A stretch of DNA of 64,000 bases from assembly GCF_023065955.2 (NCBI RefSeq), contig NW_026622985.1, forward strand, positions 73,831,931-73,895,930, written 5' to 3'. Below are positions 43,850 to 55,340 of the stretch, in pieces; positions within the stretch are counted from its first letter, which is position 1; each line of letters starts with the position of its first letter. The position numbers were made by a program, and so were the translations under genes. The notes below the pieces were generated by a model, which worked only from the letters and a program-made list of their open reading frames with translations, was not told the origin of the DNA and searched no databases. Source of the DNA: Ursus arctos (lineage: Eukaryota; Chordata; Mammalia; Carnivora; Ursidae).

Positions 43850-44390
43850 CCGCAGAGACCGGCTCGCGCAAGACTGTGACAGGAGGAAAGGTCAAGAACA
43901 CACCCGGGTCTGGACTCGCTGTCCGGGAGCAGCGGGCCCGAGCGCCCCCCGCGGAGCCCGCTCGCAGCCAATGGGAGCCTGAGGGCCGGGGATGATGAGA
44001 TGAGGGGCCGAAGCTGGGCCAATCAGGCTCCAGGCGCGGCCAGGGGGAGGAGAGGGGAGGAGAGGCCGGGGGCGATGGAGACAGAGCGACATCAACAGAA
44101 GTTTCTCACCTATTCCAGCGAGGGACGCTCCCGCACCTCCTGCACACCTCCAGCTCGCCGCAGCAGGAGGGCCCCAGGCTACTTCCTCCACCTCCTCTCA
44201 CGGCTCCCTGCAAGCCAGGGGAAGGCTGCTGAGAGCCCCTACCACCGCCGGCCGCCTTTTATGTTGTGTGCAGGGAGAAAGAGGGCGAGGGACAACTTGG
44301 TGCTGGGGAACTGACCTCTGGCTTGGCGGGCCCCTGGGCAGGGAGGGCAGCAGAGGAGTGGCTGGGGCTGGGGGACTCCATGCGGGGGCC
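43850..44390 (+). promoter_or_regulatory. WNT16: WNT16 promoter and 5' UTR (CpG island)
   Basis: A CpG-rich promoter island begins near 43850 and extends through exon 2. Two CCAAT boxes in the same orientation lie at 43968-43972 (agccaatggg) and 44019-44023 (gccaatcagg), 51 bp apart, as in NF-Y-type promoters. They are followed by a GA/GC-rich stretch with Sp1-like sites (44040-44075). A TATA-like 'ccttttatg' lies at about 44255-44263. Transcription probably starts between about 44050 and 44290, but the exact position cannot be fixed from sequence. Upstream ATGs are present at 44261 and 44380. The main ATG at 44391 has the best context (ggggccATGg). Confidence 0.65.
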
Positions 44391-44485
44391 ATGGACAGAG
44401 CGGCGCTCCTGGGACTGTCGCGCCTGTGCGCGCTGTGGGCAGCCCTGCTCGCGCTGTTCCCGTGCGGAGCCCAGGGAAATTGGAT
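44391..44485 (+). CDS. WNT16: WNT16 exon 1 (1b type): start and signal peptide
   Basis: First coding exon of WNT16, a secreted Wnt ligand acting through Frizzled receptors, known from bone, joint and haematopoietic biology. The exon encodes [20 protein letters not shown] and then [11 protein letters not shown], a classic hydrophobic signal peptide with probable cleavage near residues 29-30. It ends at donor GGAT|gtgagt, leaving AT for the next exon. The start was chosen because it matches the WNT16b N-terminus and has a strong Kozak context (G at -3 and +4). Intron 1 is only 191 bp. If it is retained, the frame meets TGA at once at 44487. Confidence 0.96.
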
Positions 44486-44676
44486 GTGAGTATGAGGGCA
44501 GCAGGGGCGCACGGGGGTTGTGGCAAAAGGGGTGCCCAGCCTCAGGGAACTTTCAGCTGAAGCGGGGGAGCAGGGCCGGGGATCCTAGGACTGCTGACCC
44601 GATTTTCGGCAAAACAGCTGGCATTGGAGAGGAGAGCTGGGGAGCGGCTCACGCTAGGGGCGGCGGTGTCTTACAG

Positions 44677-44918
44677 GTGGTTGGGCATCGCCTCCTTTGG
44701 GGTTCCGGAGAAGCTGGGCTGCGCCAACTTGCCGCTGACCAGCCGCCAGAAGGAGCTGTGCAAGAGGAAACCGTACCTGCTGCCGAGCATCGGAGAGGGC
44801 GCGCGGCTGGGCATTCAGGAGTGCAGGAGCCAGTTCAGACACGAGAGATGGAACTGCCTGGTCACCGCCGCCTCCCCGCCGGGCACCAGCCCCCTTTTTG
44901 GCTACGAGCTGAGCAGTG
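44677..44918 (+). CDS. WNT16: WNT16 exon 2
   Basis: A 242-bp exon covering residues 32 (split Met) to 113 (split Gly): [20 protein letters not shown], through [20 protein letters not shown] and [15 protein letters not shown], to [11 protein letters not shown]. This is the Wnt N-terminal helical region with the conserved ECQxQF-RxxRWNC motif (here [13 protein letters not shown]). The acceptor ggcggtgtcttacag has a poor polypyrimidine tract and the donor AGCAGTG|gtaagt is strong. Relative to the human protein as I recall it, the stretch after RWNC is three residues shorter ([14 protein letters not shown]), which accounts for 362 rather than 365 residues. Confidence 0.96.
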
Positions 44919-46887
44919 GTAAGTCCCGGGACCCTCCGGGATGGCGCGGGATGGAGGACGACAACTCCTCCAAGTACAGTAAATAAAGTAACGATTGCAT
45001 GGTCCGTCGCTCTCGAAATCCCAAAAGAGGTCCTTTAGTGGACAAGAACTGGCGGTGCCGGAAGGCAGACCGGGTGCAGGTGCGGTCCTGGAGGGGGGTG
45101 ACTCCCCAGGTCCGGAGCGGGGCTCTAGGAGCTGTAGCTCTTCCTCCTTCCCGTGGCGCCGGGCGGGAGCTGCAGAAAAAGTCGGACACTCCACCCCGCC
45201 GACCCCTCGGACCCCGTAGCGCCCCCCTACGTGGGTGACCAGCTGGAGAAACATGATGTCGGCAGCAGGGAATGCTGCCGCCGCATCTGCTTTGATTTAA
45301 GCAGCTCTGCTGCGCACCGAGCCCTGGACAAGGGGCTAATTGCAGCGAAGCCCCACGTTTGTTGGCACCGCGGAGCGCGGGGTAGACAGAATAATGGCGA
45401 TTTTTAAAGGGAGTGTCCTGGGCAGCTCAACGTGCGGCTAACCGAGCACGACTACTTTGGCTGTCCCCTCTTTTCTCTTTTCCTTCTGTATCTTCCCTTC
45501 TCGGAGCACACCCGCGGCGCGGGAAGCTGCAGTAAAACAAAGTTCCACTTCCACGTGCCTAGTGACTCGGTAGGGATAAAGCTTTGCACAGGGAACCGGG
45601 ATTGCTCTAGGAGTATCAGCAGACTCAGAGAATTTTAGAACCTGGGAGCCGAAAGATTCGTTGTTGTTTTTCACGTTCGTTTCCGTTCTCCCTCCTACTT
45701 TGACCCTTCTCCACCCGGTCCCTCCACGCATCGCCGCCAAAGCATTGCGTTTGCCCCGCTGCGTTAGGGGCGGCACGCCCTTCCGAAGGAGCCCTGACCC
45801 CGCAGAAGAAATAAGAAGTGAAAAAGGAAGAAGGAAAAAAGAAGGAGGAAGAAGAAGGAAGAAGGAAGAGAGAGAAGAGGGAGGAGGAGGAGGAGGAGGA
45901 GAAGAAGAAGAAGGAGGGAGAAAAGGAGGGGGGGAGGAGAAAAAGAAGAAGAAAAGTTTTCAGTTGCTGAAATGCAGAGACATCAGCTGTTGAAAAGGTT
46001 TATTGGACAACGGGCATGCAATTCTACTCCAATCTGAATATCTCAAAAGAGAAAAGGTTACCTGCTGAGTCTCTTCTAGTACATTTTACTAATTTTTTAA
46101 TGGTACTTTAATTTGCAAAGATTTTAGTTCAAACGTTATTGCAGGTGTGCTAAATATATATTCAATAATTTTCTATAACAATTCTTTTTATTTTTCTGGT
46201 GACATTTCAATTCTCTCATTGCCTTTCAGCCTGCAAGAGGTTTAGCTAGTACTATATAAAATATTTAACTGTTTCATATTAATATATGTGATAGTTATTT
46301 ATAATATCCTTTAAAAAACTAGTCTTTGATATGAAAGTAAACTGTAACATCTACTGATTACTTTGGCCTTTGCTTAATTCTAATTTGCATTCCGACATGT
46401 ATGATTTATACAAACAGAAATCACACCAAATTTTTCAGCGTGTGTTTCATGAGAACACATTTGAAATTAAAAAAAAAAAAGGTAATCTGGACTCTTTGGG
46501 GCATTGTGTTACCATTTGCTGTATCCATGCAAAGGATTTTAAATTCAACACATATTTATTGAACTTCTATTGTCTATTAAGCGCTGAGCTAGGTGTGGGC
46601 AGACACTTCAAATTTTAAAAATAAACAGATGATTCTAAGGCATGAGGACAATTTATGATACACAATATATAAAAATCCCCCCACGTGAAATACTGAAAAT
46701 TAACGTTGCTTTTTGTAAAGACTAAAACAATACGAAATTGTCCTTCCTAAATATGTCCTCATTAAAGCATCCATTGAAAGCAATTGAAAAATTGCTTCCC
46801 TGCTAAGAGGATAAGCAGAAAGCTTTGTTATAACCATAAACAGAAGAGGCATGGCTCTTTCATTCAGCAATTTGTGTTTTGTTCTAG
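44919..46887. other. WNT16: WNT16 intron 2
   Basis: A 1,969-bp intron. The first 300 bp remain CpG-rich, then comes a 137-nt homopurine tract at 45820-45956, then AT-rich sequence with an L2-like fragment at about 46530-46640 ('atttattgaacttctattgt', 'aagcgctgagctaggtgtgg'). The acceptor is tgtgttttgttctag. Confidence 0.85.
45820..45956 (+). repeat. 137-nt uninterrupted homopurine tract
   Basis: Every base from 45820 to 45956 is A or G, in GAA, GGA and AAG units with a GGGGGG run. Pyrimidines bound it on both sides (T at 45819 and at 45957). Such tracts can form intramolecular triplex (H-DNA) or R-loops when transcribed, and this strand is the RNA-like strand of WNT16. Confidence 0.95.
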
Positions 46888-47174
46888 GCACCAAGGAAAC
46901 AGCATTTATTTATGCTGTGATGGCTGCAGGCCTGGTGCATTCTGTGACCAGGTCGTGCAGTGCAGGCAACATGACCGAGTGTTCCTGCGACACCACCTTA
47001 CAGAATGGCGGCTCGGCCAGCGAAGGCTGGCACTGGGGGGGCTGCTCCGATGATGTCCAGTATGGCATGTGGTTCAGCAGAAAGTTCCTAGATTTCCCCA
47101 TCAAAAACACGACAGGAAAAGAAAGCCAAGTACTGTTAGCAATGAACCTACACAACAACGAAGCTGGAAGGCAG
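46888..47174 (+). CDS. WNT16: WNT16 exon 3
   Basis: A 287-bp exon for residues 113-208: [80 protein letters not shown] and on to LHNNEAGRQ. It has the Wnt hallmarks AxxxAGVxHxVTxxCS-like ([16 protein letters not shown]), CSDDVQYG and LHNNEAGR. N-glycosylation sequons lie at N140 (NMT) and N186 (NTT). The exon ends in phase 0 at donor GGCAG|gtatgt. It is followed by a 6,974-bp intron. Confidence 0.97.
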
Positions 47175-49420
47175 GTATGTATTAGAAAATGGAATGAAAG
47201 CTGGTGCCGTTGAGTAAATAACACTGGGATTATTCTGAATGAATAATTCTGAATGAATCTGTCCAAATGATTTAAAAAACATATACCTGCAGTCTAAGAA
47301 ATAGATATGCCATCCATATGTAGAACATATTTGTGTGTTTATTATATATGTATTACTTCTGCGTTGATTTAGTTTAAGTTCTCCATCTGATATGCGTTGA
47401 ATTATCATAGAATGTCTTGGTGATTTTGTACTTTGTCCGCCCAGAACACTGATTATAAAATAATAGATGTACGCGTGCCTTTTGGGTCATTTCGTTCCAT
47501 CCCCTGAGCTGGTTAGTGATAGAGCCAGAATTCAAGATCTATAGCACGGGGCTTTCTAATGGGACTGAATTTGAATTTTGATTCTTTTAAAATCTATTTT
47601 TAGTGGGCAATGGCTCCCAAACACATTATCAGTTTGTCCTTACATTCTCTAGCGAACATTCTTTAAGACAGCAGGGAATACATAACTTTTAACTCACATT
47701 TTGGTAAAACAAAGGGTTTTTTAAAGATAATTAGTTATTTTATTATGAAGTAATATAGGTACATTGTAAAACACGATAAATGCAGAGAAGTGTAAAGAAA
47801 CTATAGATCTATCAAATGGATGGATATTTAAATATATATATTCAAGATTGAGGGGTAGACAAATTTGAAGAACCACCATCTAATTAACTTCTTTTATGAA
47901 TTCTGGTTTTTCGTAGTGTTTTCTTAAAATGGAATACATTTGTAGCTTAATTTGCCTTTTACATATTTATTTTAATGAATATCGACACAATAGAGTTTGA
48001 GCTCTACCACATAGCTGAATTATTTGGCAATTCATAGTGATTTTCCTAAAACAGTCAAAACTTTTTTTATGAATATACATTTTCTATGTCGTAATCATCT
48101 TTTCAGGACAGGAATATCAGCACATATCATATATTATTGTAAGTATCCAATAACCTGTAAAAGTCCCAAAGTAGTCACTGCAATCTGCCACAATCTCCTG
48201 AAATAAATAACAAGTTGCAGTAGCTGTCAGGAATATTTAGGATATATGCTGCATTTGTTTTACATTTTCGGAAAGTGAAAAAATGGAATCCACTTAGAGT
48301 AGGTGCAAGTGTGTCAGCGAGCTCTCTTTACTTAACCCCTCTGGTTTATAAAACAAAAACAGAAAACTCAATAAATGTTACTATCACCATAACACTTCAA
48401 ATTCAAATATGAATTTTCCATTCAATTTGTATATTGATTTAAAATAGCACAATAGAAAGTAGGAAAGGCAGTAAATAGCTAGGCAGGCTTTTCATATTTT
48501 TGTTTAGAAATTTTAAAATTTAATTGATCACACTAAAGTAACTCTTGTTTAGTACCATAGTTACGCACGTGTCTCTTCTCCTTAAAGTTTTGCATGTAAA
48601 AAATTCAACAAATGGGGTCCTGCTTCAATTTAAATATTATCCAATAAAGGATTTTAAAAATTATTTCTAACATATGACTATAAAAGAGGGTTAAATTTAC
48701 GTTTACATTTTTTAACATATGTTCTTTAAAACTCTAGAGTTAAAAAGAGAAAAACACTAAAACAAGTTAAATTAATATATTTTAAAAACAAAAAAACAAT
48801 TAAATGAATATTGATTATCAATTTAGATCTTAAATCTTCTTTAGTCATTCTTTAAATAATTTAGTAGAGATTTTTAAAAATTTAACTAGAAAACAAAACT
48901 TGGAAATTCATGTCATAATTAATTCCCTTGAATAAAGGTTATCCCCAAACTTGTGAGAGGCTCGGAAATATTCTAACTGTATTTTTATTAGTAACATTAG
49001 GCAGCTATTTAGTTTTATTCTGTCTTGTGTGTTGTTTCAAATTAGGTAGCAGTATTTGCCTCTGTAACTATTTGATCTTAAACTCTTATTTATATTCTGA
49101 GTTTATTAAAAACATACAACTGTTTTAGCATCAATTTTAATCCACTGTGTGTGTTGGCAAAAAAAGAATCTTCTCACATTACTGGGGTTTCTGCCATTAT
49201 TCCAATTATGCAGAAAACAATTCAGCCTGTACATATAGATACAATTGGTGTAAATTTCAGAGTTCTCTCTACTGAATCTATTTGTTCCTCATTGGTCTAG
49301 AAGGAATCTTAAAATACTACAAAATATTACCTGGACTGGTGTTTTTGTTGGTCTTTTTTCAGGAAGTATTACAACTCAAACATTTTTGTATTTTTCTTTC
49401 CACTAGTGGCCAAAAAAAAA

Positions 49421-49467
49421 CCCCACCACCACCACCACCACCACCAGCACCACCACCACAACAACAA
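49421..49467. repeat. (CAC)n/(CCA)n trinucleotide repeat
   Basis: CCA/CAC units with one CAG interruption, preceded by an A-run and followed by CAA units, in WNT16 intron 3. The proline-rich ORF across it is an artefact. Confidence 0.9.
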
Positions 49468-51038
49468 AAACCAACTAGGTTTGCAGGCTATTATCTAACA
49501 TGAAGAACAACCAACTCCATTTTTAAGATTGGCAATTAGGATTTTAATCTAATAGGCATATTCTTCTGGGTAAAGTGCAAGGTCTGCATTCAATTGAGTT
49601 GATTTGCCTGGTCTCCAAATCCCAAACTCAAAATGTAGGAAAGCGTTCAGAGAAATGTGGGTACTGGCGCTTAGTAGTGCTGTGAGCAGGAGAGATGATT
49701 TTTCTAACCGCTGACCTTAAGTACTCTGATTCCCACTTGGTTTCTGACACCATTCCTTAAGTTATGACTCCAAGAATAATGTTGCTGAATGGTGATTGGC
49801 TACCAGAATGATGTGATGTCTTCCAGGGGCAGAACTTCTGGGAATAATGTGACTTGGAATATTTATGGGTATTTCTTTTGGTGTGCTTAAAATATTTCCA
49901 TTCTTCCCATGTCCACCTCATAAACTTTAAAGTTTCCCTACCCCATAATTTGTTTTATGATGAGTAACTCAAAAAAGTGGGAAGGGCCCAGCCCCAAATG
50001 TTCATTGACCTGTTTCAAGAATATTTATAAGTACTTGAACAACACATAACTGTTTTGCCTTTCAACAGGTTCAAATATATTTTTGGACTGAAAGAGACAA
50101 AATGGGTCAGAGATTGAATAGGAATTCTGCATACAACCATCCCACCTTATGTCACGGTTTTCCTAAAACCTTAACCAGATCATCTGATAGTTGACAAAAT
50201 GAACTGCTCGTAACAAAATGTCCCACCACAGTTTTTTGGGTCATTTCTCTAAAGTTTGGATAAAGCAATAATACGGGGAAACAATCATTGCCTGCTGGGT
50301 TACCTCAGAGTCAAATGGTGGGACCAGTCACTCCGTAGCCCATTTTTCAAGCAGTTTCTATTTTTACGGGAAGTATTAATGATACATCTTTCTTATGTCA
50401 GTTCATTAGAAGTTTATCAAACCAAAACTTAACACAAAGAGCCCAGTAAATTAAATGCTACCCTCCTAATTGCTCTCCCATAGTTTAAAAATATTCCACC
50501 AAAATGTGCACATCTGTTTGCAATAGTTCACAAAACATTCCTCTGTTAATATCGTTATAAACCCTAACAACTCAACTAGAGTAGAGAAAAGAATTTTCTC
50601 ATAACCACATGCTATTCAGACGGTTGCTATCCTTTTACTTCTCCTGTTAGCAGGAAAGGACTGCTATCACTGCAGCTCAGAATGGCTATTTGACAGTAAT
50701 TAAGAATCCTAGCTGAAAAACTCCAGAATATACCTTTTTGTGGAGTGTTCATGCAATTTCCTTAAACATACTCCATTTTCCACTTTCATTTTTGTCTGTT
50801 CTACTAAAATTCTCCTGCTGGACACGGAGACTTTATATCATATATCACCAACTTGCCTGATGCAAGGCAAGTGTCTTAACCATGATGTTTATTTGTTGGT
50901 AAAATTGGAATAATACGTAAGTACGTGCTCATTAACGACCTACTGTGTGCACGGCATTTCTTCCCATAAAACTAAACCAAGTAAAATAATTTAGGAAAAG
51001 GTGCTCTGAGAAACACTAAGTTCTGCAGTTAAACCGTG

Positions 51039-51039
<1 letters not shown>

Positions 51040-51081
<42 letters not shown>
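51040..51081. repeat. (GT)n microsatellite
   Basis: About 20 uninterrupted GT units in WNT16 intron 3. It is likely polymorphic. Confidence 0.95.
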
Positions 51082-51082
<1 letters not shown>

Positions 51083-51181
51083 TCTGCCCTTGAACTCTGC
51101 ATTTCATCAAATTCTCCTGGTGGTAGTTACATTGCTTCATTTTGATCCTTATTTGTCCAAGTTTCTTCCTTAGAGTTTTTT

Positions 51182-51409
51182 TGCGATATAATCTTTTTTT
51201 TTTTTAAGATTTTATTTATTTATTTATTTGACAGAGAGAGAGATAGCCAGCGAGAGAGGGAACACAAGCAGGGGGAGTGGGAGAGGAAGAAGCAGGATCC
51301 TAGCAGAGGAGCCTGATGTGGGGCTCGATCCCAGAACCCCGGGATCACACCCTGAGCCGAAGACAGACGCTTAACGACTGCGTCACCCAGGCGCCCCTGG
51401 GATATAATC
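51182..51409 (-). mobile_element. CAN-SINE, minus orientation, with TSD
   Basis: A reverse SINE at 51194-51397 with poly-T, (TTTA)n, pyrimidine/purine body and head 'cgtcacccaggcgcccc'. The 12-bp duplication differs at one base: tgcgatataatc at 51182-51193 and tgggatataatc at 51398-51409. It lies in WNT16 intron 3, antisense to the gene. Confidence 0.95.
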
Positions 51410-53361
51410 ATTTAAATTACATGTCAAGTTATTGGAATTCTTCTCCTTGAAGTTTATTTGTCTTTCTATCCTAGACTATATATATGATAATATATATGGT
51501 AAAATATATATGTAATATAAAATATATATGATAAAATATGAAATATATAGATGATAAAAATGCTATTTTTTATACTTACTGTTAAAGACAAAAAGATAAT
51601 GGAATTGAAAGGTAATAGAATAAAACTTAAAAATATCACCCCTGAAAACTTATAATCAACTCCAGGTATTTAAAAGATTCTAGTTTTCCTATTCGCAGAA
51701 AGTCTTCCCAAAATTCTGATACACATTCAGCAGGTGGTATCATTAGATTTGAAAATCAGCCTCTCTTTTTATCCTTCAAACCTGTGAAGTGACGTTTCAC
51801 TCTGTGGACCAGCATTGCCGCGGGCTGAGGTGTGGGAGGAGAGCCAGCGGGATCAAGGTCTCCCCATACCATTGACTCTCCTGGCAGTGACTCTTTTGTT
51901 AAAGGTGGTTTTAGTTCTTCCTTCCAATTCACATTACCAACAGAGAGTGAGCTATATTGTTCAAGGGAGCTGGACTAACCATTCCATAAGTATTTCGTGA
52001 GCATCTATTCTGTCTTCCATGCTTTGCAAAGTGGCACCACCATATGTGATATCCGAACTGATTAATGAAAGAAAAAGTCGGCCGCTCAGTAAGATCCTGA
52101 GCGAGAGGCAGCTGTAAATCACTAAGTGATGACTGTGAGGAATGTTGATCAGGTTTAAATACATAAACAGACATTCTTCGATTTTTGGCTTTCTTTGGAC
52201 AATTTGTTTTGTTATTACCTAGCATTAACTGAGCTCTCTTTTTCTCATATCCTTCGAGCCTTTAAAAATCTGAACAAAAGTAGGCAGATTGCATTCATTT
52301 GAACATTTACTTGCCTGGAGACATTCGAAAGAATTGAAGTCTTTGTGAATATCAAATGCCATAAATTTAAGCAAATAAGCTTTTGTGCCCTGCTTTATAA
52401 ATTGCTTTCATATCATTGAGAGGTATCTTTTGCCCTGTGTTAATAACAAATAGACATAGCTACTTGCTTCTCAGTTTTGTGAATTCAAAAAGAGCATATG
52501 TGCTCTGTTTATAAAGGACAGGGCTTAAGTACTATTCTGTTTATTATTTTAAACACTAATAAGAAGTATCGAATATTGAACAAATCAATACCATATGCTC
52601 TCACTCGAGGTTGCAGATATTATAAATTGTCCAAAATATTCTATCTCATTAGATGGTTCAGAACCTTTAATTTGTTAGGAAACATAACATCCCACAAACA
52701 TGTCAGTGTCAGGTTTAGTATAAAATAGCAAAGCGTAAACCCCTGTCATTTTATAGTTTTGATAAGAACTGTAAGTGGAATTTAAGCTGTGAGGTTTTTC
52801 CTTTCTTTGGTGAGATTACACACATAATTTCCAAGTTATTGAACGGACAGATCAATTTTTCATTTTAGCCAGCATGTTGACAGAACGTCAACGCTGGAGC
52901 TGGTCCTGGCGATTTATTAATCTGGTCTGCCATCCTCTGGGGATTGAAGGAAGCCGTGCTGACTAGCCTGGTGTGTAAGAGATCAGAACCCTGAAATTCT
53001 TGAAATCTCTATATTGCCTTTGTGCTATCAGCCCCTTTCTAAAATTTTCTCTTAACTCTTCCCGTACCCTCTTCTTCGGGAAAGGGGACATTTAGTCAGA
53101 CTCTACTGTGTGCCAGGCAGTGGGCTCTTACAGATACATGTAATTTCATTTATTTCCTCAGTCTGAATAAACCAAACTCAGCACTTTGAATTGAAAAATT
53201 ACATACATATATTATCCCTTTGCTACGTTAGGATGGTGCTACTGATCCATCAAGAATAGGACATATGTTTCGAATTAATTTTCCAGAAAAGGGGAAGAAT
53301 GTGCTGGGAGCGACCACACTCTCCAGCCCCTTCTCCTTTTGACCAACTTAAGTTGATTAGT
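51410..53361. other. WNT16: WNT16 intron 3, middle part
   Basis: Unique AT-rich sequence with a TATATA-rich stretch at 51475-51560. A short MIR/L2-like piece lies near 53090-53160 ('actctactgtgtgccaggca'). No exon was found. Confidence 0.5.
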
Positions 53362-53640
53362 CAGGGTTTCTCATGTGGTCTGTGACCAAAGGATAACATG
53401 GTCTCCGCACGCCCACATGAACGTAAGGGACTTTTACAGGGGTCAAACCTGAGAACACTCCATTCCATAGATCTCCTGCTTGGATGCCCATTAGAGTCAT
53501 CTGAGCAGCTTTATAGACGTGTCGCTGCCTGGACCCCACCTCGGCCAATTAGATAAGACTCTCAGGGAGTAGAGCACGGGTTATGTGTAAAGTTCCCCAG
53601 AAGCTTCTATGCACGTGTGTGCCCAGGGCGCCTGCCCTAC
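53362..53640 (+). repeat. MER5-type hAT DNA transposon remnant
   Basis: Degenerate non-autonomous hAT-Charlie sequence: 'cagggtttctcatgtggtct', 'cccattagagtcatctgagc', 'gctgcctggaccccacctcg', 'gactctcagggagtag'. A related copy lies immediately downstream. Confidence 0.6.
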
Positions 53641-53800
53641 CAGTGTTTCTCAAATCTTGATGTGCATACAAGTCACCTGAGAATCTTACTGAGATGCAGA
53701 TTCTGATGCTGTGGGTCTGGAGTGCAGCCAAGAGTCTGCATTTCTCACCAGCGATGTTGGTGCTGCCGGTCCAGGAACCACACACTCTGAGTAGCAAGGT
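53641..53800 (+). repeat. MER5A-type hAT DNA transposon remnant
   Basis: A clearer copy: 'cagtgtttctcaaatcttga' at the left end, 'caagtcacctgagaatctta', 'tgagatgcagattctgatgc', 'tggtgctgccggtccaggaa', 'ccacacactctgagtag' at the right. It is non-coding and ends about 350 bp before WNT16 exon 4. Confidence 0.75.
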
Positions 53801-54148
53801 GGTTGGGTCAGGGACCCGGAGGGACGCGTGAACATCCTCGCACCCAAAATTAAACAAACAAACAAAAAGTAGAAATAAAGGTAGTTTCCCTCCGTTGCCT
53901 CAAATAATCCCCAATAACCATATTCGCCTGGTCCACCACTTTCAGTTAGACTCGGAAACGTTTGCTCTGCACGGTCAAGAGAGGGACAGAACACCCGAAC
54001 CAACCGTAAGGAGCCTTTACGTGCAAAGCGATCACTTTTACGCAGGACTAAACAGACCCAGAAAGTGAAGTGGTGAGGTGAGCCGTGCTTCGGTTGTTGG
54101 GTAAAAGCCGTCGTGAATGATATTTAATACCATTCCGGTTGGTTTCAG

Positions 54149-54613
54149 GCCGTCGCCAAGCTGATGTCGGTAGATTGCCGCTGTCACGGAGTTTCCGGCT
54201 CCTGCGCTGTGAAAACGTGCTGGAAAACCATGTCCTCTTTCGAAAAGATTGGCCATTTGTTGAAGGATAAATATGAAAACAGTGTCCAAATCTCAGACAA
54301 AATAAAGAGGAAAATGCGCAGGAGAGACAAAGATCAGAGGAAAATACCGATTCGCAAGGAGGATCTGCTCTACGTTAATAAGTCTCCCAATTACTGCGTA
54401 GAGGACAAGAAACTGGGGATCCCGGGCACGCAAGGCAGAGAATGCAACCGCACGTCGGAGGGCGCGGACGGCTGCAACCTCCTCTGCTGTGGCCGAGGCT
54501 ACAACACCCACGTGGTCAGGCACGTGGAGAGGTGCGAGTGCAAGTTTATTTGGTGCTGCTACGTGCGCTGCAGACGGTGCGAAAGCATGACTGACGTCCA
54601 CACTTGCAAGTAG
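54149..54613 (+). CDS. WNT16: WNT16 exon 4: lipidation site and C-terminal domain, stop
   Basis: The last coding exon, residues 209-362 plus stop TAG at 54611-54613. The acceptor is ggttggtttcag, entering in phase 0. It opens [21 protein letters not shown]224 in CHGVSGSC is the serine that Porcupine palmitoleoylates in Wnts, needed for secretion and Frizzled binding. Then come the CW motif (VKTCW), a basic linker ([15 protein letters not shown]), [20 protein letters not shown], the sequon N308 (NRT), [20 protein letters not shown] and the cysteine-rich end [20 protein letters not shown] followed by HTCK. No stop, frameshift or missing key residue is seen. The gene is complete and predicted to be functional. 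Confidence 0.98.
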   Translation, partial: AVAKLMSVDCRCHGVSGSCAVKTCWKTMSSFEKIGHLLKDKYENSVQISDKIKRKMRRRDKDQRKIPIRKEDLLYVNKSPNYCVEDKKLGIPGTQGRECNRTSEGADGCNLLCCGRGYNTHVVRHVERCECKFIWCCYVRCRRCESMTDVHTCK

Positions 54614-55340
54614 CCCCTCATCCGGCCTTGCGCAGCACTCCGCAGCCCCAGACGAGGGAGTGTCGCCCACAGGGGCCTCTCAGCGTGCAGGGCTGGCGAA
54701 GGGGACTCCTGCCTCCGAAGGCCCAGGCCCCTGCAACCCTCGCTGAGCTCCCTTTACCTGATGGACATCCAGCCCCACACTGAGCATGTGCATTTGGGGG
54801 GGATGCCAGAGCTGACAAGGTTTGGGTTCATCTTTTGCTCGTTTAGAAATATATATCGACATACCAGGAAGATAATCTGTCTCCTACACAAGAAGGAACA
54901 GGAAGGAGCCTTCATGCGGGGAGACCTGGTCCGTACTCAGGATAAGATCCTGGACTGTGGAACTCCGCCATGGAACTCAATAGTGGTGGGTGAATAGTAG
55001 GCATTTTTACAAGACACGTCTTACAGCAACAAGGAGCAGTAAACATGATCTCATTTATCCTCTCAGTATTTTAGTTCGTGCATAGAAACAGATGCTGAAA
55101 AGTTAACAGAAGCGGTGGGTGCTTACTTACCTTATATGCAGTTCAAAAGAAGGACGATTAAAAATAATTTTCATAAGTGATACCGTATCCCTAAAAAGTG
55201 TTTGCTAGAGATGTTTAGTGATAAAAGGGAAGAATCTAAACGTTTAAAAGTAAAACGTGGGGTTTGGATTTTAAGTGCCTTTTAACTAGGAGAATTTATC
55301 TAGAAAAATCTCAGTCAGATGTACAGCAGTCTTTTTACCT

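Larger units (their letters stand above)
47175..51181. other. WNT16: WNT16 intron 3, first part
   Basis: AT-rich intronic sequence with few repeats. It contains a (CAC)n run at 49421-49467 and a (GT)n run at 51040-51081. ORFs of 60-86 codons lack splice context. Confidence 0.6.

Noticed and set aside
39500..44000. Alternative WNT16 first exon (1a)
   Set aside because: Known in humans a few kilobases upstream of exon 1b. I scanned this interval, and in particular about 40.6-40.8 kb, and found no intact open exon with a good donor. It may be degenerate or simply not recognisable by eye. Aligning the human 1a exon would decide.
44266..44922. 218-codon plus-strand ORF, the longest in the window
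   Set aside because: It runs in a wrong frame through WNT16 exon 1, intron 1 and exon 2. It reflects the high GC content of the CpG island, and the true exons and splice sites are clear.
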